Origin: Solirubrobacteraceae bacterium
GTDB lineage: Bacteria > Actinomycetota > Thermoleophilia > Solirubrobacterales > Solirubrobacteraceae
NCBI GenBank assembly: GCA_030681525.1
Contig: JAUXSD010000181.1
Coordinates: 1 to 35,372 of the forward strand
Reading direction: 5' to 3'
DNA length: 35,372 nt
Positions 29,908 to 35,372 of this stretch are shown piece by piece. Every line of letters begins with the position of its first letter. The first letter of the stretch is position 1. The translations under genes were made by a program, and so were the position numbers. Under the pieces are notes generated by a model, which was given only the letters and a program-made list of their open reading frames with translations, searched no databases and was not told where the DNA came from.

Positions 29908-30456
29908 CTAGTCGATCGAGACCATGAAGCCGTTCGCCGCGCTGAGGACCACGCGGAACTGGCAGACGCCCATCTCCACCATGAAATCGCGGTAGGACTC
30001 CAGCGGCGTCACCACGACGTTCCTCGGGGTGAACGCGAGGCCCGTGAAGCAGTAGCTGTTCCCGACGCCGGCGACGTTGGCGTCCGCCACGCCCTTGGAC
30101 CGCGTCTCGTCGACGCTGCCGTCCGAGTTGACGAACGCGTAGGCGCGGGCGCTGCCGGGTTCGCCGGGGTCGCCCTTGTCGCCGGGCGCGCCTCGCTGGC
30201 CGGGCTGGCCCGGCGCGCCGGGGGCACCCGCCGGAAGCTGGCCGGCCTTGAAGTCCTGGGTCAGCAGCGACCCGTTCTTGATGTCGGCGCTGGCCACCGA
30301 GCTGTTCTTGATGTCCTTGCCGGTCAGGGTGCCGTCCTTGACGTTCTTGCCCGTGATCGTGACGGCCGCGTAGCCGGTGCCGCCGAGCGCGACGAACAGC
30401 GCCAGGGACGCGACGACGTTGGCGTAGGACAGGCGGTGGCGAAGCGAGTCGAGCAC
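29908..30456 (-). CDS. Exported protein with a short collagen-like repeat
   Basis: 182 residues from a GTG at 30456, with GGAGGG four bases upstream as ribosome-binding site. Seen: an N-terminal membrane/signal segment (LRHRLSYANVVASLALFVALGGTGYA, split here as RHRLSYANV and ALFVALGG) typical of Thermoleophilia surface proteins; a repeated G/N-x-x-(I/V)-K-N/D-G pattern (about 36-68); eight Gly-X-Y triplets (77-100) rich in Pro with Asp/Lys/Glu; and a C-terminal domain (102-182) with two Cys (SYCF and GVCQF) that may pair. Probably exported and surface-bound; collagen-like triplets suggest trimerisation. The IS110 element lies directly after the stop. Confidence 0.75.
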   Translation of the reverse strand: MLDSLRHRLSYANVVASLALFVALGGTGYAAVTITGKNVKDGTLTGKDIKNSSVASADIKNGSLLTQDFKAGQLPAGAPGAPGQPGQRGAPGDKGDPGEPGSARAYAFVNSDGSVDETRSKGVADANVAGVGNSYCFTGLAFTPRNVVVTPLESYRDFMVEMGVCQFRVVLSAANGFMVSID

Positions 30457-30573
30457 GGGACCCTCCGGAGGCGCGGGTGGTGGGCCGACGCTATGCCACC
30501 GGCGCGGCCGCGGAGCGGATCCCCGACGAATGTTCGATGCGGCGCGGCGCGGCACGGCCGTGACTGGGACCGC

Positions 30574-30604
30574 TTGACTTCAAGCTCACTTGAACTTGTA
30601 GCTT
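30574..30604 (+). promoter_or_regulatory. MerR-type promoter and operator
   Basis: TTGACT (30574-30579), a 19-bp spacer, and TAGCTT (30599-30604). The spacer carries the dyad TTCAAG-ctca-CTTGAA (30579-30594). An over-long 19-bp spacer with a centred dyad is the hallmark of promoters activated by MerR/SoxR-family proteins. It drives the metallo-beta-lactamase-fold gene at 30644. No merR gene is present in the window. Confidence 0.7.
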
Positions 30605-30643
30605 GCGTCGACATCGCCCCCCCACCCACCCGAGGATCCGATC

Positions 30644-31315
30644 ATGCAGACCGAGCAGCCGACGAGCCGAGATGAGCAGCTCACCGAGGTCGAGGGCCTG
30701 TACGCGCTGGCGGCCGAGCCGCTCCCCTTCGGGCCGTCGCACGACATCCGCGCCTTTCTGCTGCGGCGCGCCCGCGGCAACCTGCTGCTCTACAGCACGA
30801 CCGGGGTGCGCGCGGACATCCCCGTGGTCGCAGAGCTGGGCGGCGTCGCGCGGCACTACCTCAACCACAGCCACGAGGCGCTGTTCGCGTCCGAGCACGT
30901 CGGCGCACCGGTCTTCGTGCACGCGGCCGAGCGTGCGGCAGTCGGCGACCGCTACCGGATCCGCGGCACGTTCTCGCGGCGCCATATGCTCGACGAGGAC
31001 TTCGAGGTGATCCCGACGCCGGGCCACACGCCCGGCGCCACGGCCTACCTGTGGGACAGCGGCACGCAGCGCGTGCTGTTCACCGGCGACACGATCTACC
31101 TGGCCGACGGCGAGTGGGTGGCGGCGGTCCTTCCGTCGAGCGACCGCGCGGCGTACATCCGCAGCCTCGAGCTCTTCGCCGCGCTGGACTTCGACGTGCT
31201 CGCACCGTGGGCGGCCACGCGCGGCCGGCCTCCCTGCGCCCCCACGAACCGGGCCGATGCCCGGCGCAGGATCGGCGCGATCGCCGAGCGGCTGCGACGC
31301 GGCGAGGACCGCTGA
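30644..31315 (+). CDS. MBL-fold metallohydrolase
   Basis: 223 residues of metallo-beta-lactamase fold. Seen: NHSHEAL (H75, H77) at the place of the HxHxDH motif, but without its Asp and last His; PTPGHTPGATAYLWDS (H128); FTGDTIYL (D149); and a C-terminal LAPWAAT where the final metal His would be. The first-metal ligands are mostly kept and the second site looks degraded, so a mononuclear or altered enzyme is possible. The start sits about 40 bp after a MerR-type promoter, pointing to induction by a small molecule, metal or oxidant (inference). Substrate unknown. Confidence 0.8.
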   Translation: MQTEQPTSRDEQLTEVEGLYALAAEPLPFGPSHDIRAFLLRRARGNLLLYSTTGVRADIPVVAELGGVARHYLNHSHEALFASEHVGAPVFVHAAERAAVGDRYRIRGTFSRRHMLDEDFEVIPTPGHTPGATAYLWDSGTQRVLFTGDTIYLADGEWVAAVLPSSDRAAYIRSLELFAALDFDVLAPWAATRGRPPCAPTNRADARRRIGAIAERLRRGEDR

Positions 31316-31351
31316 CCCGCCGGTCCGAACACGACCACCCGCGATCCGCGG

Positions 31352-32734
31352 CTACTTCGCGTACTCCACCGCGCGCGACTCGCGGATCACCGTCACCTTG
31401 ATCTGACCGGGGTACTCGAGCTCGCGCTCGATCTCGCGGGCGATCTGGCGCGAGAGCAGCATCGCGGCGTCGTCGTCGATCGAGGTCGGCGTCACGATGA
31501 CGCGGATCTCGCGGCCGGCCTGCATCGCGTAGGACTTCTCGACGCCATCGTGGCGGGCGGCGATCTGCTCGAGCGCGCGCAGGCGCTTGACGTAGTGCTC
31601 CAGCGACTCGCCGCGGGCGCCGGGGCGCGCGCCCGAGAGCGCATCCGCGGCCTGCACGATCACCGCCTCGATCGTCTGCGGCTCGACCTCGTTGTGGTGG
31701 GCCTCCATCGCGTGGGCGACGGCCTCCGACTCGCCGTGGCGGCGGGCCATGTCGCCGCCGACGAGCGCGTGCGGTCCCTCGACCTCGTGCGAGACCGCCT
31801 TGCCGATGTCGTGCAGGAGCGCGGCGCGGGCGGCGGTCTTCGGGCTCGCGCCGAGCTCCTCGGCCATCATCGCCGCCAGGCGGGCGCACTCGACGGAATG
31901 GGCGAGCACGTTCTGGCCGTAGCTCGTGCGGAACTTCAGGCGCCCGAGCGTGCGGATGATCTCGCCGTCGAGGCTCTGGACGTTGCAGTCGAAGGCGGCC
32001 TGCTCACCGGCCTCGATGAGGCTCGACTCGAGCTCGGACTTCGACTGGTAGTAGGCCTCCTCGATGCGCGCCGGGTGGATGCGCCCGTCGGCCAGCAGCT
32101 TCTCGAGCGTCATGCGCGCGATCTCGCGTCGTACGCCGTCGAAGGCCGACAGGACGACGGCGCTCGGAGTGTCGTCGATGATGAAGTCCACGCCGGTGAG
32201 GTTCTCCAGCGCGCGGATGTTGCGCCCCTCCCGGCCGATGATCCGGCCCTTCATCTCGTCGGAGGGCAGTTGCACGACCGACACCGTGGTCTCGGCCGCG
32301 TGGCTGGCGGCGAGGCGCTGCATCGCGACCGACAGGATCGACCGCACGCGGCGCTCGGCGTCACGCTTGGTCTCCTCCTCGATCTCGCGCACGTGGCGCG
32401 CGCACTCGTGACGGACCTGGTCGGTGATCTCGTTCATCAGCCGCTGCTTGGCCTGGCCGGCGCTCAGCCCGGAGATGCGCTCGAGTGCCTCCTCGTGCTC
32501 GCGCGCGCGGCGGGCCAGCTGCTCGCGCTCGGCCTCGAGGGCACGGGTCTGGTCGTCGAGCTCGCGCGCGCGGCGATCGAGCTCCTCCGCGCGGACGCTG
32601 ACGCGCTCCTCGAGACGCGTGAGCTCCTCGCGGGTGCTGGCGGACCCCTCGGGATCGGCCGGATCGCGGCGGCGCAGCCCGAGGCCGGCGACGATCGCCA
32701 CGCCGAGGATCGCCGCTGCCACGATCAGTTCCAT
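31352..32734 (-). CDS. rny: Ribonuclease Y
   Basis: 460-residue membrane-anchored endoribonuclease that starts mRNA decay. Seen: an N-terminal transmembrane segment (LIVAAAILGVAIVAGLGL), a charged coiled coil (about 35-130), a KH domain with MKGRIIGREGRNIRALENLTGVDFIIDD, FDGVRREIARMTLEKLLADGRIHPARIEE, and the HD domain with LLHDIGKAVSHEVEGPHALVG (catalytic His-Asp) and AHHNEVEPQTIEAVIVQAADALSGARPGAR. Slightly shorter than the usual ~520, mainly in the coiled coil. The ATG at 32734 is chosen because it directly precedes the transmembrane segment; AGAGGA lies further upstream. An ATG at 32770 would add 12 non-family residues. Confidence 0.94.
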   Translation of the reverse strand: MELIVAAAILGVAIVAGLGLRRRDPADPEGSASTREELTRLEERVSVRAEELDRRARELDDQTRALEAEREQLARRAREHEEALERISGLSAGQAKQRLMNEITDQVRHECARHVREIEEETKRDAERRVRSILSVAMQRLAASHAAETTVSVVQLPSDEMKGRIIGREGRNIRALENLTGVDFIIDDTPSAVVLSAFDGVRREIARMTLEKLLADGRIHPARIEEAYYQSKSELESSLIEAGEQAAFDCNVQSLDGEIIRTLGRLKFRTSYGQNVLAHSVECARLAAMMAEELGASPKTAARAALLHDIGKAVSHEVEGPHALVGGDMARRHGESEAVAHAMEAHHNEVEPQTIEAVIVQAADALSGARPGARGESLEHYVKRLRALEQIAARHDGVEKSYAMQAGREIRVIVTPTSIDDDAAMLLSRQIAREIERELEYPGQIKVTVIRESRAVEYAK

Positions 32735-32863
32735 GTGGGTCTGAGTTCCTCTCCCCGCGCCAGGGGGCATGCCCGGCCACGCGGTGCCATCGGTGTCAGG
32801 GGTCAGGCCGGGCGTGCGTCGGGCGGCAGCTGGCGACGGTGCGTCGCCGTGCTCTCAGAAGGG

Positions 32864-33067
32864 ATGAAGAGTGGGTCGAAGGAGGTGATGGCGGGCGGAC
32901 CGGCCGCCCTGATGGTTCCCTGTCGTCGCTGCCTGGATGTTCGGAACTGCTCGAATGCTCTGGTTGCTGTCGCCCTCGGCGGGCTCGGTCTGACCCTTGT
33001 GATCATAGGACCGTCTGCCCGGGACCGGCAACCGTGCAAACGGCCGGGCGGACCGCGTGGGCCATAA
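32864..33067 (+). CDS. Possible small membrane protein with Cys motif
   Basis: 67-residue ORF if started at the ATG 32864; an in-frame ATG at 32888 directly follows a near-complete anti-SD complement (AAGGAGGTG), which is too close to act on it in the usual way. Seen: PCRRCLDVRNC (C-x-x-C and one more Cys) followed by a hydrophobic run NALVAVALGGLGLTLVIIG, one possible membrane helix, then a basic tail. No family recognised. It ends at the start of the arsR operator. The translation signal and the Cys/membrane pattern argue for it; short length and start ambiguity argue against. Confidence 0.25.
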   Translation: MKSGSKEVMAGGPAALMVPCRRCLDVRNCSNALVAVALGGLGLTLVIIGPSARDRQPCKRPGGPRGP

Positions 33068-33099
33068 CCATTTGGTATTGCCAAAACCGTGCGGTTATG
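33063..33099. promoter_or_regulatory. arsR operator/promoter with nested inverted repeats
   Basis: Outer arms CATAACC (33063-33069) and GGTTATG (33093-33099); inner arms TTTGG (33071-33075) and CCAAA (33081-33085). A -35-like TTGCCA (33078-33083) lies within it and CATGCT (33101-33106) is 17 bp further on as a possible -10. The position just before arsR fits autorepression by ArsR. Confidence 0.6.
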
Positions 33100-33113
33100 T
33101 CATGCTGCGGCGC

Positions 33114-33467
33114 ATGAGCAGCGCCGCGCCCGTTCTGTCCCCCCGCCGCCGGCAGCCCGGCGGCTGCTGCGCCACACCGGCGCAGCCGACCGTCGATCCC
33201 GAGCAGGCCGTCGCGCTCGCCGCCGTGGCCAAGGCGCTCGGCGACCCGACCCGGCTGCGGATCGTCGACGCCGTGCGCAGCGCCGCGCCCGAGGCCGTCT
33301 GCCAGTGCGAGCTGCTGCCGCTGTTTGCGATGTCGCAGCCCGCGCTGGCCAAGCACCTCAAGGTGCTCGTCGAGGCAGGCGTGCTCGCCTCGCAGCGGCG
33401 CGGTACCTGGACCTACTACTACGCCCGCCCCGGCGGACTGGAGGAACTGACCCGATGGCTGAACTGA
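33114..33467 (+). CDS. arsR: ArsR/SmtB family metalloregulator
   Basis: 117-residue winged-helix repressor. Seen: an N-terminal GGCC, LAAVAKALGDPTRLRIVDAV, the metal(loid) site AVCQCELLPLF (C-x-C in the DNA-recognition region, as in arsenic-sensing ArsR), MSQPALAKHLKVLVEAGVLASQRRGTWTYYYARP (recognition helix and wing). Arsenite or another soft metal is expected to bind the Cys thiolates and release DNA. The ATG at 33114 is preferred to one at 33102, which lies at the operator edge. The 3' end overlaps arsM by 13 bases, so the two are translationally coupled. Confidence 0.92.
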   Translation: MSSAAPVLSPRRRQPGGCCATPAQPTVDPEQAVALAAVAKALGDPTRLRIVDAVRSAAPEAVCQCELLPLFAMSQPALAKHLKVLVEAGVLASQRRGTWTYYYARPGGLEELTRWLN

Positions 33468-34363
33468 CCGAGTCCGACACGATCCGCGACCAGGTCCGCG
33501 CCAAGTACGCCGCGGCCGCGCGTGCCGCCGCATCCGGCGCGGCCGCCCCCGCGTCCTGCTGCGGTCCGACCGAGGTCGCGCTGACCGACGCCTCCGGCGC
33601 CCAGGTGTTCGGCGACGCGCTCTACGACGCCGACGAGGCCGCCGCCGCCCAGCACGCGGTGGCCGCGTCGCTGGGGTGTGGCGTGCCGACGGCGGTCGCC
33701 GATCTGCACGAGGGCGAGACGGTGCTCGATCTCGGCTCGGGTGCCGGCGCCGACGTGCTCATCAGCGCGCGACGGGTCGGTCCGAGCGGGCGGGTCATCG
33801 GCCTGGACATGACCGACGAGATGCTCGAGCTCGCCCGCGCCAACGCCGCGCAGGCCGGCGTCACGAACGCCGAGTTCGTCAAGGGCCACATCGAGGACAT
33901 GCCGCTCCCCGACGCGTCGGTCGACGTCGTGATCTCCAACTGCGTCATCAACCTCTCCGCCGACAAGGCCGCCGTGCTGGCCGAGGTCGCTCGGGTGCTG
34001 CGGCCCGGCGGCCGCTTCGCGGTCTCCGACGTCATCGCCGACCCGGCGATGGACGAGGCCACGCGCGCGGACATGGCGCAGTGGACCGGTTGCATCGCCG
34101 GCGCGCTCACCCGCGAGCAGTTCACGGAGGTGCTGGCGGCCGCCGGTCTCGTCGACGTCGAGATCCGCGAGACCCACCGCGTCCACGAGTTCGCCGGCGC
34201 GGCGATCATCCGCGCGCGCAGGCCGGCGCAGAAGGACGCCGGCTGCTGCTCCACCGACGCGCTCGCGACGTGCTGCGAGCCGGCCGCCAAGGGCGACTGC
34301 TGCGGCGACCCGGCGCCGGCCGCGGCGCCGGCGAGCTGCGGCTGCTCGGCGCCGGCGGTCTGA
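33455..34363 (+). CDS. arsM: Arsenite S-adenosylmethionine methyltransferase with Cys-rich tail
   Basis: 302-residue ArsM-type enzyme that methylates As(III) with SAM. Seen: SAM motif VLDLGSGAGADVLIS (90-104), GLDMTDEMLELAR, and the cysteines at the As-binding positions: C75 (LGCGVP), C163 (SNCVINLS) and C213 (TGCIAGA). An extra CC pair lies near the N-terminus (35-36), and the last 40 residues form a tail with C264-C265, C273-C274, C282-C283, C295 and C297. The tail is not part of the usual fold and looks like a metalloid-binding appendage (inference). GGAGG about 11 bases before the ATG; coupled to arsR. Confidence 0.9.
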   Translation: MAELTESDTIRDQVRAKYAAAARAAASGAAAPASCCGPTEVALTDASGAQVFGDALYDADEAAAAQHAVAASLGCGVPTAVADLHEGETVLDLGSGAGADVLISARRVGPSGRVIGLDMTDEMLELARANAAQAGVTNAEFVKGHIEDMPLPDASVDVVISNCVINLSADKAAVLAEVARVLRPGGRFAVSDVIADPAMDEATRADMAQWTGCIAGALTREQFTEVLAAAGLVDVEIRETHRVHEFAGAAIIRARRPAQKDAGCCSTDALATCCEPAAKGDCCGDPAPAAAPASCGCSAPAV

Positions 34364-34434
34364 CCGACCCGCGGGCTGCGTGCGCCCAATCGACAGATCC
34401 GCTCGACATAGCCCCTGACGAAGTAGGTCGTGCG

Positions 34435-34455
34435 TGCGTTCTGAAGGAGAACGCA
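34435..34455. promoter_or_regulatory. Inverted repeat upstream of the TPR gene
   Basis: TGCGTTCT (34435-34442) and AGAACGCA (34448-34455), perfect 8-bp arms around GAAGG. Could be an operator or an RNA hairpin in the leader; there is no T-run, so it is a poor terminator for arsM. Confidence 0.4.
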
Positions 34456-34506
34456 GGCACCGCCCTTCGCCGCTTGGCGCCGGGAACCGCGGCCAGGGAG
34501 CACACG

Positions 34507-34833
34507 ATGCTCGACGAGCTCATGGACGGACACATCGCAGCCCAGACGTTGGCGGACCTGGGCGGAGTCCATGCCCGGACCGGCTGTCTGCGCGACGCGA
34601 TCAGCTGCTACGAACGCTCCCTGGCGTGCATGCGCGAGGTCGGCAACCGCCACGGTGAGGCACGGACGCTGGCCAGCCTCGCCGGCGTGTACCTGCGCCA
34701 CGGTCGCCGCGAGGACGCGATCGACTGCTACGAGAGCTGCCTGGCGATCCTGCGCGAGCAGCGCGATCACCACGGCGAGACGCGGACCCTGGGCGACCTC
34801 CAGGCCGCCATGCGCGAGTTCGACGGCGCCTAG
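34507..34833 (+). CDS. Small TPR protein
   Basis: 108 residues from the ATG at 34507, with AGGGAG seven bases upstream. Seen: two clear 40-residue tetratricopeptide repeats (LADLGGVHARTGCLRDAISCYERSLACMREVGNRHGEART and the next LASLAGVYLRHGRREDAIDCYESCLAILREQRDHHGETRT), plus the start of a third. This repeat type is usual at the C-terminus of AfsR/SARP-like regulators; here it stands alone, so it may be an adaptor protein or a remnant of a larger regulator. Four Cys in repeat helices are unusual. Its TAG and the recX TAG share the palindrome CTAG at 34830-34833. Confidence 0.65.
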   Translation: MLDELMDGHIAAQTLADLGGVHARTGCLRDAISCYERSLACMREVGNRHGEARTLASLAGVYLRHGRREDAIDCYESCLAILREQRDHHGETRTLGDLQAAMREFDGA

Positions 34834-35321
34834 GAGCCTCCGGAGGCTGTCGCCTCCTCGGCCGCGGCGGCGCGCTCGAACGCGCGCACCGCGTCGTAGG
34901 CCAGCTCGAGGTCGTAGCCCTTGCGCACGAGCATGCCGAGCGCGCGCTCGCGCTCGCGCTCGCTGGCCGGCACGGCGCGGCAGCGGCGCCGCAGCAGCTC
35001 GAGCGCCGCCTCGAGCTCGGCCTCACCGTCGCGATCGCCGATCGCCGCCGTGATGTGCTCGCGGTCGACGCCGAGCTCGAGCAGCCGGCGCTCGATGCGC
35101 TCCGGGCCCCAGGCGTCGAGCGCCCGCCGGTCCTCGGCGAACGTCCGCGCGTAGCGCGCGTCGTCGAGGTAGCCCATCCGCACGAGCTCGGCGACGGCCG
35201 CCTCAGCGGAGCGCTCGCCGACGTCCTTGCCGGCCAGGTGGCGGCGGACCTCTGCCGCCGTGCGGTCGCGCTTGCCCAGGTGGCCGACGGCCAGCCCCAG
35301 CGCGCGCTCGTCGCTTGCCAC
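34830..35321 (-). CDS. recX: Regulatory protein RecX
   Basis: 163-residue RecA modulator made of three-helix repeats. Seen: ALGLAVGHLGKRDRTAAEVRRHLAGKD (first repeat), AELVRMGYLDDARYARTFAEDRRA (the MGYLDD-RYA signature), WGPERIERRLLELGV, and a third repeat ALGMLVRKGYDLELAYDAVRAFE. Binds RecA filaments and limits strand exchange. GTG at 35321. An in-frame TAG at 35367-35369 upstream could end the preceding gene, which in this group is normally recA, but only a few bases of it are in the window. Confidence 0.92.
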   Translation of the reverse strand: MASDERALGLAVGHLGKRDRTAAEVRRHLAGKDVGERSAEAAVAELVRMGYLDDARYARTFAEDRRALDAWGPERIERRLLELGVDREHITAAIGDRDGEAELEAALELLRRRCRAVPASERERERALGMLVRKGYDLELAYDAVRAFERAAAAEEATASGGS

Positions 35322-35372
35322 CGCGCGGCCGTCCGATCCTGCCCCACCCGTCCTGTACGTCGGGGTCTACTC

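Larger units (their letters stand above)
32735..33113. other. Gap between rny and arsR
   Basis: Holds the presumed rny promoter (not recognisable), a doubtful small ORF (32864-33067) and the arsR operator (33063-33099). A dyad GGGCGG-N5-CCGCCC lies within the small ORF near 32893-32909. Nothing else is seen. Confidence 0.4.

Noticed and set aside
32879-32890. AAGGAGGTGATG as the reverse complement of a 16S rRNA 3' end
   Set aside because: The match stops after about ten bases and no other rRNA sequence flanks it.

Overview
The window is G+C-rich throughout, has short intergenic gaps and reads as ordinary actinobacterial chromosome, most likely class Thermoleophilia, order Solirubrobacterales (the Conexibacter/Solirubrobacter/Patulibacter group). 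This is an inference. It rests on the surface protein at 29908-30456, whose N-terminal pattern (RHRLSYANV then ALFVALGG) I know mainly from that class, and on the order recX, rny, miaB, miaA, dapF, dapL-like, hflX. I see no rRNA, tRNA or CRISPR array.

Layout. (1) 1-2270: the 5' part of hflX, a GNAT acetyltransferase and a LysR regulator. (2) 2353-3000: two short, apparently truncated genes (YciI-like and AHSA1-like). (3) 3082-7524, minus strand: a tight operon miaA > dapF > dapL-like > lipoprotein > DUF429. It joins tRNA modification to the end of the diaminopimelate/lysine pathway, and its DapF has serine at both catalytic cysteine positions. (4) 7572-13143: a FIST sensor protein, two facing SDR enzymes, an SRPBCC-membrane fusion, a VOC protein and the UV endonuclease UvsE. 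(5) 13165-15360: a LysR regulator divergent from a cysteine-dioxygenase-like cupin and a RibD/DHFR-like reductase. (6) 15361-16051: a gene-poor stretch holding two diverged copies of an unknown small protein, one of them frameshifted. (7) 16052-20699: an Rv2578c-type radical SAM gene interrupted by an intein, with a LexA-type SOS box at its start, then VOC, a CDF metal exporter and miaB. (8) 20756-26126: release factor RF3, a large LuxR/AAA regulator, a perfect 16-bp palindrome and an alpha/beta hydrolase. (9) 26264-28372: a secreted protein and a CAP-domain protein. (10) 28415-29903: a complete IS110-family element with short terminal inverted repeats and structured non-coding ends, lying just after the stop codon of a collagen-like surface protein. 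(11) 30574-32734: a metallo-beta-lactamase-fold gene behind a MerR-type promoter, and RNase Y. (12) 33063-35321: an arsenic operon (arsR-arsM with a Cys-rich ArsM tail), a small TPR protein and recX.

Many starts lack a Shine-Dalgarno and instead have a TAnnnT -10-like hexamer 6-9 bases upstream, suggesting common leaderless transcripts. The strongest leads are the Ser/Ser DapF, the intein inside the iron-sulfur motif of a probably SOS-controlled gene, the structured ends of the IS110 element (bridge-RNA candidates), the duplicated unknown peptide module, and the orphan MerR and palindromic operators. I did not find a multi-gene system that I would call wholly new.
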